DNA of 64,000 nucleotides from Seohaeicola_A nanhaiensis (lineage in GTDB: Bacteria; Pseudomonadota; Alphaproteobacteria; Rhodobacterales; Rhodobacteraceae), in contig NZ_JBHSGI010000002.1 of NCBI RefSeq assembly GCF_042654245.1, forward strand, positions 124,001 to 188,000, written 5' to 3'. Every line of letters begins with the position of its first letter. Positions within the stretch are counted from its first letter, which is position 1. The position numbers were made by a program, and so were the translations under genes. The notes beneath the pieces were generated by a model. That model was not told the origin of the DNA, ran no database searches, and saw only the letters and a list, made by a program, of their open reading frames with translations. Below, piece by piece: positions 1 through 8,203 of the stretch.

Positions 1-443
1 CGCCGGGCGCTCTGGACCAGGCGGTGGAGGTCTACCGCACCCATTTCCGCCCTTCGGAGAGGCTGGAGTCGCCCTATTTCATCCTTGCCGCCAATGTCTT
101 CGGCGCCGCGACCGAGGCCGAGGCGTTGCGGCTCAAGTCGTCGATGCAACTGGGCTTCGTGCGCCTGCGCACCGGTCAGCCCGGGCCGCTGCCGCGCCCG
201 GTCGACGATATCGCGGCGCTCGTCGATCCGGCGATGCTGCGCATGGTGGACCAGGCGCTGTCGGTCTCGGTCCAGGGGCCCGTGGACTCGGTGCGCGCCG
301 GGGTCGAACGGCTGGTCGCCCGCTACCAGCCGGACGAGATCATCTTCAACAGCCAGATCCACGATCACGCGGCGCGCAAGCGCTCGGTCGCCATCGCCGC
401 CGAGGCGATGGGACAGATCAACCACGCCGACGCGGCAGAATAA
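1..443 (+). CDS. Luciferase-like flavin-dependent oxidoreductase, C-terminal part
   Basis: The reading frame is open from the first bases of the window, so only the C-terminal ~147 residues are present and the true start lies upstream. The residues ALDQAVEVYR, then FRPSERLESPYFILAANVFGA, followed by a TEAEALRL stretch, are typical of the late part of LLM-class (bacterial-luciferase-like) FMN/F420-dependent oxidoreductases. The end QPDEIIFNSQIHDHAARKRS also fits that family, where the last helix carries an R-S segment. The substrate cannot be deduced. It is followed 10 bases later by a short-chain dehydrogenase on the same strand, so the two are probably cotranscribed. Confidence 0.8.
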   Translation, partial: PGALDQAVEVYRTHFRPSERLESPYFILAANVFGAATEAEALRLKSSMQLGFVRLRTGQPGPLPRPVDDIAALVDPAMLRMVDQALSVSVQGPVDSVRAGVERLVARYQPDEIIFNSQIHDHAARKRSVAIAAEAMGQINHADAAE

Positions 444-453
444 CGGGGGGAAT

Positions 454-1233
454 ATGGGACAGACATTCGATCTGACCGGCAAGGTCGCGCTGGTTACCGG
501 CGGCAATGGGGGCATCGGACTGGGCATGGCGCAGGCTCTGGCCAAGGCCGGGGCGCGTGTGGCGATCTGGGGCACCAATCCCGACAAGAACGCCCGCGCG
601 GTCGAGACGCTGCGCGCTCATGGCGAGGCCGAGGGGTTTGTCTGCAACGTCGCCGACCGCGACGAGGTGAACGCCACGATGGCCGCGACGCTCGACCGGT
701 TCGGGCGGCTGGATGGCTGCTTTGCCAATGCCGGCGTCTCGGGGCGCGGGGCGCGATCGTTCCTCGACATCGATCCCGAAGAATGGCGTCGCGTGCTCTC
801 GGTCAATCTCGACGGGGTCTATCACACCTACCAGGCCGCGCTGCGCCACATGGTCGCGCGGGCCGAAGCCGGCGATCCCGGCGGTCGCCTCGCCTGCGTC
901 TCGTCCCTGGCGTCGGTCTCGGGCGCGGCCCGCAACGAGCATTACGCCGCCTCCAAGGGCGCACTCAATGCGATGACCTTCGCGCTGGCGGTGGAATTCG
1001 CGCGCTATGGCATCACTGCAAACGCCATCCTGCCGGGCTGGATCGCCACCGACATGACCGAGAACGCCCGCGACAACCCGAAATTCGCCCAGGCGGCCGG
1101 TGCACGAATCCCGGCGCGCCGCTGGGGCGAGCCTTCGGATTTCGGCGGGATCGCGGTCTATCTGATGAGCGATGCCTCGGCTTATCACACCGGCCAGCTG
1201 CTGCAGATCGACGGCGGGTATTTCCGCTTCTGA
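454..1233 (+). CDS. Short-chain dehydrogenase/reductase (SDR), 259 aa
   Basis: A classical SDR oxidoreductase, using NAD(P)H to interconvert an alcohol and a ketone. The nucleotide-binding TGGNGGIG motif is at residues 15-22, NAG near residue 88, and the catalytic Ser-Tyr-Lys set in VSSLAS and YAASKG near residues 145-163. The C-terminal QIDGGYF is also typical. The length is normal. The ATG at 454 is chosen because a purine-rich GGGGGGAA tract precedes it and the Rossmann motif then begins at the usual distance; the frame is open further upstream but overlaps the preceding gene. The substrate is unknown. Confidence 0.9.
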   Translation: MGQTFDLTGKVALVTGGNGGIGLGMAQALAKAGARVAIWGTNPDKNARAVETLRAHGEAEGFVCNVADRDEVNATMAATLDRFGRLDGCFANAGVSGRGARSFLDIDPEEWRRVLSVNLDGVYHTYQAALRHMVARAEAGDPGGRLACVSSLASVSGAARNEHYAASKGALNAMTFALAVEFARYGITANAILPGWIATDMTENARDNPKFAQAAGARIPARRWGEPSDFGGIAVYLMSDASAYHTGQLLQIDGGYFRF

Positions 1234-1243
1234 TCGCGGCATC

Positions 1244-1819
1244 ATGGGTTTGGTCCGCTACCTGTCGCACCCTCAGGTGCTGATCGACCCGGCCAAGCCG
1301 GTGGAGCGGTGGTCGCTGAACGACACCGGGCGCGGGCGGGTGCAGGCCCTTGCCGGCTCGGACGCCCTGCGCGGCACGGGCGCGGTGTTCAGCAGCGCCG
1401 AGACCAAGGCGCTTGAGACCGCCAGCCCGCTGGCGCAGGCGCTTGGCCTTGCCGTCATTGTGCGCCCGGCAATGCACGAGAACGACCGCAGCGCCACCGG
1501 CTTCCTGCCGCCCGCAGAATTCGAGGCCGTCGCCGACCGGTTTTTCGCCGAACCCGGGACCAGCGTGCGGGGCTGGGAAACCGCAATGGCCGCGCAGCGC
1601 CGAATTTGCGCCGAGTTGGAGGCCTGCCTTGCGCTGGCACCGGACGGAGATGTTCTGATCGTCGGACATGGCGCCGTAGGCACGCTGCTCTATTGCGCTT
1701 TGGCGGGTCTGCCGATCTCGCGACGCCACGACCAGCCGGCAGGGGGCGGCAACTGGTTCGCCTTCCGCCCCGGCAGCCCTCCGCCCGCACCCTGGGCGCC
1801 CATGGAAAGCCTAATCTGA
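1244..1819 (+). CDS. Histidine phosphatase superfamily protein, 191 aa
   Basis: A phosphoglycerate-mutase-like phosphatase. The N-terminal VRYLSHPQV holds the catalytic His in place of the canonical RHG, the middle has HENDRS, and the C-terminal IVGHGAVGTLL carries the second conserved His. An AETKALETASPLAQALG segment matches the family's helix after the first motif. The ATG at 1244 lies 11 bases after the SDR stop. The first motif being S-H-P instead of R-H-G is a deviation that some members of this superfamily show, so activity is probable but not certain. It converges on the nitrile hydratase operon and overlaps its last gene by 9 bases. Confidence 0.8.
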   Translation: MGLVRYLSHPQVLIDPAKPVERWSLNDTGRGRVQALAGSDALRGTGAVFSSAETKALETASPLAQALGLAVIVRPAMHENDRSATGFLPPAEFEAVADRFFAEPGTSVRGWETAMAAQRRICAELEACLALAPDGDVLIVGHGAVGTLLYCALAGLPISRRHDQPAGGGNWFAFRPGSPPPAPWAPMESLI

Positions 1820-2125
1820 CAGATGAACCGGCTGGCCGTGGGGCGTGGCAAGATAGGCCGCCTCCCAGGCCTGCTTCACCCGCGCCGCCTCGGCCGGATC
1901 CGCCGCGCCGGTCTCGGCCAGCACGCCCTCGAGCGTTTCCAGCCAGGCGTTGAAATAATCGTCGCCCCCGTCGAGATCGCGCGACAGCCCATGTCGCCGC
2001 AGCGTAGCGCCGAAACGCTCTGCCCATTCGGGCCAGTCAAGACGGCCGGTTTCGTTCAGATGAACGGTCATCGCGAAAAGCTGCGCGTGCCAGGGCTCGG
2101 CAAAGACGGGTTCGGGGCGGGTCAT
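1811..2125 (-). CDS. Nitrile hydratase activator (P14K-like), 104 aa
   Basis: A small accessory protein needed for maturation and cobalt loading of nitrile hydratase. The sequence FAEPWHAQLFAMTVHL and the later WPEWAERFGATL and YFNAWLETLE match the beta-subunit-like N-terminal fold shared by activators. The ATG at 2125 overlaps the beta-subunit stop codon (ATGA), which indicates translational coupling; a longer open frame upstream lies inside the beta gene and is rejected. It is the last gene of the alpha-beta-activator operon. Confidence 0.85.
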   Translation of the reverse strand: MTRPEPVFAEPWHAQLFAMTVHLNETGRLDWPEWAERFGATLRRHGLSRDLDGGDDYFNAWLETLEGVLAETGAADPAEAARVKQAWEAAYLATPHGQPVHLSD

Positions 2126-2799
2126 GCCGGCTCCAGATAGCTTTGCCAGAGGTCCAAAACCACCTCGTCGTTCGGATGCTCCGGCATCTGCCACAGCTCG
2201 GAGGCCGAGAAGACAACGGCATAGAGCGGTTCAGCCTGATCGCCGAGGCCGTGGGCGCTGGTGTCAGGCAGGACATGATTGCCATGGTAGCGCAGGATTC
2301 GGCCCCTCGCCCCGGCAGCATAGGCCGGCAGACGCGTATGCCCGCCCTCGACATGCGTGTTCTCCGGGTGAGGGCGCACCCGCACCTCCTGCCCCGGGGC
2401 AAAATCGAGCGAGCCGAACGACGGCCGGTCCGACGGGCTGCCCTTGGCCAGCGCTGCGGGCACCTTTTCGGCCGTCAGCACGCTGTAGGACAGCGCATGG
2501 CGCCCCTCGGAGCCCTCACCGGTCAGGTCGTCGCGTGTCAGAACCGAAGTCTCGACCAGAAGGTCGGCCAGCGCGGCGATCCACTTTTCGTAATAAGAAA
2601 AGGTCGAATAATCCGGCACCGACAGGCATTCCCGCGCGTGGCGCGACATGTCGATGTTCCACTGGCCCAGCGCACCGGCCGCCAGTGTCAGCGCCATGGC
2701 CCTGTCATGCCAGGGCTCATGCCACAGCGGCTCGTCCTCCCCCTCGGGCCGGATCGCACCATAGCCGAACCGCCCGCCCATGTCGTGCGCGCGTGTCAT
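2122..2799 (-). CDS. Nitrile hydratase beta subunit, 225 aa
   Basis: Partner subunit of nitrile hydratase, which hydrates nitriles to amides. It begins MTRAHDMGGRFGYGAI, and the conserved segments EPLWHEPWHDRAMALT, GQWNIDMSRHARE, YYEKW and the C-terminal SH3-like part (FAPGQEVRVR, TRLPAYAAGARGRIL) are in the expected order. The ATG at 2799 overlaps the alpha-subunit stop (ATGA), and its own stop overlaps the activator start in the same way, so all three are coupled. Confidence 0.92.
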   Translation of the reverse strand: MTRAHDMGGRFGYGAIRPEGEDEPLWHEPWHDRAMALTLAAGALGQWNIDMSRHARECLSVPDYSTFSYYEKWIAALADLLVETSVLTRDDLTGEGSEGRHALSYSVLTAEKVPAALAKGSPSDRPSFGSLDFAPGQEVRVRPHPENTHVEGGHTRLPAYAAGARGRILRYHGNHVLPDTSAHGLGDQAEPLYAVVFSASELWQMPEHPNDEVVLDLWQSYLEPA

Positions 2800-3419
2800 G
2801 ACGGCGCCTTCGCAAGGCCGGTGCCGATCATGCTGTTGCGCGTCACCAGTCGCGCCAGCGCCGCGCGGTCCATCCCCTCGGAGCCTTGCGGGCGCATCGG
2901 GATCACGAGATAGCGCACCTCGGCCGTCGAATCCCAGACCCGCACGCCGGTCTCTTCCGGCAGGACAACCCCGAATTCCGACAACACCCGGCGCGGCTCG
3001 CGCACCGCGCGCGCGCGGTATCCGTCCGACTTGTACCAGGCCGGCGGGATGCCCAGCAGCGGCCAAGGGTAGCAGGAGCACAGCGTGCAGACGACCATAT
3101 TGTGGGTCTCGGGCGTATTCTCCACCGCAACGATATGCTCGCCCTGCCGGCCGTAATAGCCAAGCTCGCGCACCGTTGCCGTGGCATCCGCCAGCAGCTC
3201 CTGCCGGAAGCTCTTGTCGCTCCAGGCGCGGGCCACAACATCGGCGCCGTTCTTCGGGCCGATCCGGTTCTCGTAGGTGTCGATGATCGCATCCAGCGCC
3301 GCCGGGTCGACCAGTCCCTTCCGGGTCAGAATCGTCTCGAGCGCCTTGACCCGCAGCGCCGGGTCAGAGGGCAGCAGGGAGTGCGGATGTGCGTCGTGGT
3401 CGTGATGATCATGGGGCAT
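2796..3419 (-). CDS. Nitrile hydratase alpha subunit, cobalt type, 207 aa
   Basis: Catalytic metal-binding subunit of nitrile hydratase. The active-site claw VCTLCSCYPW is present; a Thr between the first two Cys (CTLCSC) is characteristic of the cobalt class, while iron enzymes have Ser. The protein starts MPHDHHDHDAHPH, a His/Asp-rich N-terminus that could bind metal. The ATG at 3419 is preferred over an in-frame codon seven residues upstream because the protein then starts at the His-rich tail seen in related enzymes. No amidase gene lies beside it, so the amide product must be processed elsewhere or exported. Confidence 0.93.
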   Translation of the reverse strand: MPHDHHDHDAHPHSLLPSDPALRVKALETILTRKGLVDPAALDAIIDTYENRIGPKNGADVVARAWSDKSFRQELLADATATVRELGYYGRQGEHIVAVENTPETHNMVVCTLCSCYPWPLLGIPPAWYKSDGYRARAVREPRRVLSEFGVVLPEETGVRVWDSTAEVRYLVIPMRPQGSEGMDRAALARLVTRNSMIGTGLAKAPS

Positions 3420-3533
3420 GGCGGGAGAGTGCCCGCGCACCCCCTCGGTTGTCCAGTCTCAAACTGATGCCTTGCCCCCGCGTGCGATCTTGCATAGATA
3501 CCCCCCGTCAGCCGCCCGGAGACCATACGTCCC

Positions 3534-3893
3534 ATGGAAAACGTCGTACTCATCATCCATCTGATCCTGGCCTTCGGCCTGATCGGCATCGTGCTGCTGC
3601 AGCGCTCGGAAGGCGGCGGGCTCGGGATGGGTGGCGGCGGCGGCGTGATGAGCGGTCGGGCGGCCGCAACCGCACTGGGCAAGCTGACCTGGTTTCTGGC
3701 CATTGGCTTCATCTGCACCTCGCTGGCGCTGACCATCATCGCCGCAGAAAAATCCGCGGGCACCTCGGTGCTCGACCGGCTGGGCAATGCACCGGCCGAG
3801 GCGCCGGCGTCGCCCGCGCAAGTGCCTACGGGCTCTGATCTTTTGCCGCCCGCCTCCGGCGACGACGCACCTCTGGTGCCAAAAGCCGACTGA
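3534..3893 (+). CDS. secG: Preprotein translocase subunit SecG, 119 aa
   Basis: Auxiliary membrane subunit of the SecYEG protein-export channel. It has two hydrophobic segments (residues ~3-22 and ~50-68) separated by the conserved loop LLQRSEGGGLGMGGGGG. A Pro/Ala-rich tail, usual in alphaproteobacteria, follows. It lies upstream of pyrG in the same orientation, separated by 169 bases containing a separate promoter candidate. Confidence 0.95.
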   Translation: MENVVLIIHLILAFGLIGIVLLQRSEGGGLGMGGGGGVMSGRAAATALGKLTWFLAIGFICTSLALTIIAAEKSAGTSVLDRLGNAPAEAPASPAQVPTGSDLLPPASGDDAPLVPKAD

Positions 3894-3955
3894 GGCCGCA
3901 AAGCCACAATACCTTGACCAGCACTTAATAGCCGCAACATCATCTTGCGGTCGTC

Positions 3956-3984
3956 TTGCCCTTGTCGCGCGAATCCCTTATAGG
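3956..3984 (+). promoter_or_regulatory. Candidate sigma70-type promoter of pyrG
   Basis: A TTGCCC hexamer at 3956-3961 and TATAGG at 3979-3984 are separated by exactly 17 bases. They sit between secG and pyrG and would start transcription near 3991, giving a leader of about 70 bases ahead of pyrG. This rests on pattern match only. Confidence 0.5.
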
Positions 3985-3990
3985 TGGACT

Positions 3991-4049
3991 CCCGTGATGC
4001 AGGGTTTTTTCGAAAGCCTTGGACATTCAGGTTTTCGAACACTCACGGG
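3991..4049 (+). promoter_or_regulatory. pyrG leader hairpin overlapping the ribosome-binding region
   Basis: CCCGTGA at 3991-3997 pairs with TCACGGG at 4043-4049. Inside this, TTCGAAA with CCT (from about 4009) can pair with AGG and TTTTCGAA (to about 4039). The outer 3' arm runs into the G-rich tract that is the only Shine-Dalgarno-like sequence before the pyrG ATG at 4063. A T6 run at 4005-4010 sits in the 5' half. The structure could gate translation or premature termination. Its function is inferred. Confidence 0.4.
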
Positions 4050-4062
4050 GGCAGCGACACCT

Positions 4063-5706
4063 ATGGCGCGTTTCATCTTCATTACCGGCGGCGTTGTCTC
4101 ATCCCTCGGCAAGGGGCTGGCCTCGGCGGCTCTGGGCGCCTTGCTGCAGGCCCGGGGATTTTCCGTGCGGCTACGCAAGCTCGACCCCTACCTGAACGTT
4201 GATCCCGGCACGATGTCACCCTTCGAGCACGGAGAGGTCTTCGTGACCGATGACGGCGCCGAAACGGATCTCGACCTCGGCCATTACGAACGGTTCACCG
4301 GCGTTGCGGCGCGGATGACCGATTCCGTCTCTTCCGGGCGCATCTATTCCAACGTGCTCGAGAAGGAACGCCGCGGCGACTATCTCGGCAAGACGATCCA
4401 GGTCATTCCGCACGTCACCAACGAGATCAAGGATTTCATCGCCATCGGCGAGGATGAGGTCGATTTCATGCTCTGCGAGATCGGCGGCACCGTCGGCGAT
4501 ATCGAGGGCCTGCCCTTCTTCGAGGCGATCCGCCAGTTCATCCACGAACGCCCGCGCGGCCAGTGCCTGCTGATGCACCTGACGCTGCTACCCTATCTCG
4601 CCGCTTCGGGCGAGTTGAAGACCAAGCCGACCCAGCACTCTGTGAAGGAACTGCAGAGCATCGGCCTTGCCCCCGACATCCTGCTGCTGCGATCGGAACA
4701 GCCGATTCCCGACAAGGAGCGCGAGAAGATCGCGCTGTTCTGCAATGTGCGCAAATCGGCGGTGATCGCCGCCTATGACCTCAAGACGATCTACGAGGCG
4801 CCGCTGGCCTATCACCGCGAAGGGCTGGACCAGGCCGTTCTGGACGCCTTCGACATCTCGCCCGCCCCGCGCCCGAACCTCGACCGCTGGACCGACGTGA
4901 TGGACCGCATGACCAACGCCGAGGGCGAGGTGCGCGTGGCGATCGTCGGCAAATACACGCAGCTGGAAGACGCCTACAAGTCCATCGCCGAGGCTCTGAC
5001 CCATGGCGGCATGGCCAACCGCACCCGTGTGAAGGCCGAATGGATCGACGCCGAGATCTTCGAGCGCGAGGATCCGGCCCCGCACCTGCAGCGCTTCCAT
5101 GCGATCCTCGTGCCCGGCGGCTTTGGCGAACGCGGCACCGAGGGCAAGATCAAGGCGGCGCAATTCGCCCGCGAGAAGGGTGTGCCATACCTCGGAATTT
5201 GTCTGGGAATGCAGATGGCCGTAATCGAATCGGCGCGCACGCTCGCCGGGCTTCAGGACGCGGGCTCCGAGGAATTCGACCACGAGGCCGGCAAGAAGCG
5301 CTTCACGCCGGTGGTCTATCACCTCAAGGAATGGGTGCAGGGCAACCAGAAGGTCGAGCGCAAGGTCGGCGACGCCAAGGGCGGAACGATGCGCCTCGGC
5401 GCCTATGACGCGGTGCTCAAGCCCGGCTCGAAAGTGGCCGAGATCTACGGCACGACCGCCATCGACGAACGCCACCGCCACCGCTACGAAGTCGACATCA
5501 AATACCGCGACAAACTGGAAACCTGCGGGCTGAGCTTCTCGGGCATGTCCCCGGATGGACGCCTGCCGGAAATCGTCGAAATCCCGGACCACCCCTGGTT
5601 CATCGGCGTCCAGTTCCACCCGGAGCTGAAGTCGAAGCCCTTCGCGCCGCACCCGCTGTTCGCCGACTTCGTGCGGGCCGCGAAGGAGGCCAGCCGGCTG
5701 GTGTGA
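4063..5706 (+). CDS. pyrG: CTP synthase, 547 aa
   Basis: Converts UTP to CTP using ATP and glutamine, the last step of pyrimidine nucleotide synthesis. The N-terminal synthetase domain begins MARFIFITGGVVSSLGKG and includes KLDPYLNVDPGTMSP and the EIGGTVGDIEG motif. The C-terminal class I glutaminase domain has the nucleophile Cys in YLGICLGMQ (about residue 380) and the His-Glu pair in QFHPELKSKP near the end. Length is normal. The long open frame upstream of 4063 overlaps secG and is ignored. Confidence 0.97.
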   Translation: MARFIFITGGVVSSLGKGLASAALGALLQARGFSVRLRKLDPYLNVDPGTMSPFEHGEVFVTDDGAETDLDLGHYERFTGVAARMTDSVSSGRIYSNVLEKERRGDYLGKTIQVIPHVTNEIKDFIAIGEDEVDFMLCEIGGTVGDIEGLPFFEAIRQFIHERPRGQCLLMHLTLLPYLAASGELKTKPTQHSVKELQSIGLAPDILLLRSEQPIPDKEREKIALFCNVRKSAVIAAYDLKTIYEAPLAYHREGLDQAVLDAFDISPAPRPNLDRWTDVMDRMTNAEGEVRVAIVGKYTQLEDAYKSIAEALTHGGMANRTRVKAEWIDAEIFEREDPAPHLQRFHAILVPGGFGERGTEGKIKAAQFAREKGVPYLGICLGMQMAVIESARTLAGLQDAGSEEFDHEAGKKRFTPVVYHLKEWVQGNQKVERKVGDAKGGTMRLGAYDAVLKPGSKVAEIYGTTAIDERHRHRYEVDIKYRDKLETCGLSFSGMSPDGRLPEIVEIPDHPWFIGVQFHPELKSKPFAPHPLFADFVRAAKEASRLV

Positions 5707-5780
5707 CATTCCGCCGCCGATCGGGCCCGGCGGATGCGGTCCTGCTTTGCGCCCGCCGCGCGCTGGATTAGGAATGGGAC

Positions 5781-6431
5781 ATGAGACGCGCCCTCGCCCT
5801 CCTCGCCGCCCTTGCACCGCTGCCCGCGGCGGCGCATCCGCATGTCTTCATCGACACCGGGTTCGAGATCGTCATCGACGAAACCGGCGCGCTGACCCAT
5901 GTGCGCACCACCTGGGCCTATGACGAATTCTACACGCTGCTGATTTCGGAAGACATGGACATCGATCAGGACTTCGACGGCGTCCTGACCGAAGCTGAAA
6001 AGCAGCGCCTGACCGGCTTCGACATGCAGTGGATCGAAGGCTTCAACGGCGATCTCGAGGCGACGCTGGACGGGCAGCCGCTGACACTTTCGGGTCCGCT
6101 GGAACTTACGGCGGTGATCGAAAAGGGCCGGATCATCACGACCCACCTGCGCGCGGTCGAGGGAGCGCCCAGGCTGGCCGGCCGGCTGCTGTCGCTGAAA
6201 CCCTACGACCCGACCTTCTACACGGCCTATTCTGTCGCCCTTCCCGTCACCCTGAAGGGCGGCGATACCTGCATGGTCGAAGCCATCGAGCCCGATATCG
6301 ACGCGGCCATGGAGGATATGCGCCAGCAACTGCTGCGCCTCGACAAGGACGCCGACCTCGAAGAGAACGGCTTTCCCGAGGTTGGCGCCGAATTCGCCAC
6401 CGACGTTCAGGTCTCATGTCCCGCGTCCTGA
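5781..6431 (+). CDS. DUF1007 family periplasmic protein, 216 aa
   Basis: A secreted protein with a signal peptide (RRALALLAALAPLPAAA) followed directly by AHPHVFIDTGFEIV, the hallmark start of DUF1007. An EF-hand-like acidic stretch DIDQDFDGVLTEAE follows. The family is commonly encoded beside nickel/cobalt (NicO/RcnA-type) transporters and is presumed to assist metal handling in the periplasm; no reaction is known. Its last 16 bases overlap the downstream transporter gene, so the two form a coupled pair. Confidence 0.85.
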   Translation: MRRALALLAALAPLPAAAHPHVFIDTGFEIVIDETGALTHVRTTWAYDEFYTLLISEDMDIDQDFDGVLTEAEKQRLTGFDMQWIEGFNGDLEATLDGQPLTLSGPLELTAVIEKGRIITTHLRAVEGAPRLAGRLLSLKPYDPTFYTAYSVALPVTLKGGDTCMVEAIEPDIDAAMEDMRQQLLRLDKDADLEENGFPEVGAEFATDVQVSCPAS

Positions 6432-7318
6432 GCATCGCTGCGCTGATCGCGCTGGCGCTGCTGGTGTGGTTCTGGCTCAGCGGCGGCTTTGATGCGCTGT
6501 CCTCCTGGGCGGCGCTGGAACAGCGCGATTTCCAGAACCGCATCGCCCGCGCCCTGCGCTCGTTGCGCGGCGGCGAGTCAGGCGCCCTGGCGCTGCTGAT
6601 GACCGTCTGTTTCGCCTACGGCTTCTTCCACGCGGTCGGGCCGGGCCACGGCAAGGTGCTGATCGGCGGCTATGGCCTGGGGCGCCGGGTGCCCTGGGCG
6701 CGGCTGGCCGGGATCGGACTTCTGGCCAGCCTCGGTCAGGCGGTGACCGCCATCGTGCTGGTCTATGCCGGGGTCTGGCTGCTTTCACTGACTCGCGAGC
6801 GGATGATCGGCGTGACCGAGGGCATCATGGCGCCAGTCTCTTATGCAGCCATCGGGCTGATCGGCCTGTGGCTGATCTGGCGCGGGGTCCGCCATGCCCG
6901 GGGCGGCGGGCATGACCATGCGCATGGGCACGGACATGACCACGATCACGACCACACCTGCGACCACCGCCACGGCCCGACGCTGGAGGAGGTCGCCCAT
7001 GTTCACAGCCTGCGCGAGGCGCTCGCCCTGATCGGCGGTATCGCGGTCCGTCCTTGCTCGGGCGCGCTTTTCGTGCTGCTGATCACCTGGCAGATGGGCA
7101 TCGGCCTGGCCGGCATCGCCGGCGCGCTCGTCATGGGGCTCGGCACGGCCTCCGTCACCATCGCCGTCGGTCTGGCCGCGGCAGGCATGCGCGGCGGCCT
7201 GCTGGGCGGGCTGGCCGGTTCCCCGCTGGCCACGCGCGCCGTGCCGGTGATCGAGATCGTTGCCGGAGCCTTTGTCACCTTTGTCGCCGGTGGCCTGCTG
7301 CTGCGCGCGCTCGGCTGA
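6416..7318 (+). CDS. NicO-family nickel/cobalt transporter, 300 aa
   Basis: An inner-membrane transporter with an N-terminal signal anchor and about six membrane segments. FFHAVGPGHGKVLIGGY (about residues 72-88) carries the family HxxGPGHxK-type motif, and the second half has GIAVRPCSGALFVLL. Between the halves is a His-rich loop (GHDHAHGHGHDHDHDH region, about residues 160-185) typical of metal-binding loops in RcnA/NicO proteins. The ATG at 6416 overlaps the DUF1007 gene. Direction of transport (uptake or efflux) cannot be read from sequence. A cobalt-type nitrile hydratase lies 3.5 kb away. Confidence 0.88.
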   Translation: MSRVLSIAALIALALLVWFWLSGGFDALSSWAALEQRDFQNRIARALRSLRGGESGALALLMTVCFAYGFFHAVGPGHGKVLIGGYGLGRRVPWARLAGIGLLASLGQAVTAIVLVYAGVWLLSLTRERMIGVTEGIMAPVSYAAIGLIGLWLIWRGVRHARGGGHDHAHGHGHDHDHDHTCDHRHGPTLEEVAHVHSLREALALIGGIAVRPCSGALFVLLITWQMGIGLAGIAGALVMGLGTASVTIAVGLAAAGMRGGLLGGLAGSPLATRAVPVIEIVAGAFVTFVAGGLLLRALG

Positions 7319-7385
7319 CAAAATCGGCTTGTCATTTGCCCGCCGCCGGATCAGCTTGCGGCAAAGCCTTGAAGGAGAAGACAGA

Positions 7386-7679
7386 ATGGCCAAGGGATAT
7401 TGGGTCGCGCACGTCGATGTGGACGACATGGAGACCTACAAGCAATATATCGCCGCCAATGCCGCGCCCTTCGCCGAATACGGAGCGCGCTTTCTGACCC
7501 GCGGCGGTGAGTATCAGGTGATGGAAGGATCCGTGCGCAAGCGCACCGTCGTGATCGAGTTCGACAGCTACGAAACTGCGCTCGCCTGCTATAACAGCCC
7601 AGGCTATCAGGCCGCCATGGCGCTGCGCACTCCGGTCTCGACAGGCGACATGGTGATCGTCAAGGGGTATGACGGCTAG
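7386..7679 (+). CDS. DUF1330 family protein, 97 aa
   Basis: A small ferredoxin-like alpha-beta barrel protein. MAKGYWVAHVDVDD, FLTRGGEYQVMEG and RTVVIEFDSYETALACYNSPGYQ match DUF1330. A clear Shine-Dalgarno (GAAGGAGAA) sits about 8 bases before the ATG at 7386; the longer frame upstream overlaps the transporter and is not used. Function is unknown. Confidence 0.88.
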   Translation: MAKGYWVAHVDVDDMETYKQYIAANAAPFAEYGARFLTRGGEYQVMEGSVRKRTVVIEFDSYETALACYNSPGYQAAMALRTPVSTGDMVIVKGYDG

Positions 7680-7720
7680 ACCGTCCTGGCCTGAAACCGC
7701 TTCGGGGATACGCTGCGACC

Positions 7721-8203
7721 ATGCCCAGCCTCAAGAAATTTCTCCAGTCCTTCCGACCGCAAGAGCCGGCGCAACTGCCCGACCCTGACGCCGAGCTGGC
7801 GCTCGGCGCGCTTATGGTGCGGATCGCGAAGTCGGACCGGGAATACCAGTTCGAGGAAATCAAACTGATCGACCGCATCCTGGCGCGGATCTACGGCCAT
7901 AACGCCATCGAGGCCGCCAAGGTGCGCGCCACCTGCGAAAAGCTGCACGCGGCGGCCCCGGAAACCGACACATTCGCCAAGCTGATCCGCGAGACGACCG
8001 GCGAAGGAGAACGCCTCGCCGCTCTGGAGGCGCTGTGGGAGGTGGTTCTGGCCGACGGGCGCGCGGATGAAAGCGAGGTGCGCATCGTCGACGACGCCCG
8101 CAAGGCCATCGGCCTGTCCGAGGCCGACAGCGACGAGGCCCGTGCCCGCATCGAAGCCCGTCTGATGACAGTCGCCGGCGTCAGTCCCGACCCGCAGCCA
8201 TGA
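7721..8203 (+). CDS. TerB-like protein (first of two paralogues), 160 aa
   Basis: A helical cytoplasmic protein of the TerB/tellurite-resistance-like fold. ELALGALMVRIAKSDREYQFEEIKLIDRIL and LEALWEVVLADGRADESE are the two acidic helix-loop elements seen in TerB, where they may bind divalent metal. It resembles the product of the gene at 9027 along its whole length, indicating a local duplication. The 3' end overlaps the convergent hydrolase gene by 23 bases. Confidence 0.8.
   Translation: MPSLKKFLQSFRPQEPAQLPDPDAELALGALMVRIAKSDREYQFEEIKLIDRILARIYGHNAIEAAKVRATCEKLHAAAPETDTFAKLIRETTGEGERLAALEALWEVVLADGRADESEVRIVDDARKAIGLSEADSDEARARIEARLMTVAGVSPDPQP

Noticed and set aside
4588..5817. A 409-codon minus-strand frame opposite pyrG
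   Set aside because: Shadow of pyrG; no ribosome site and no recognisable protein features.
6900..6980. Repetitive CATGACCAC-like tract taken for a microsatellite or CRISPR-like repeat
   Set aside because: It encodes the His/Asp-rich loop of the NicO transporter and has no regular spacers. No CRISPR array was seen anywhere in the window.
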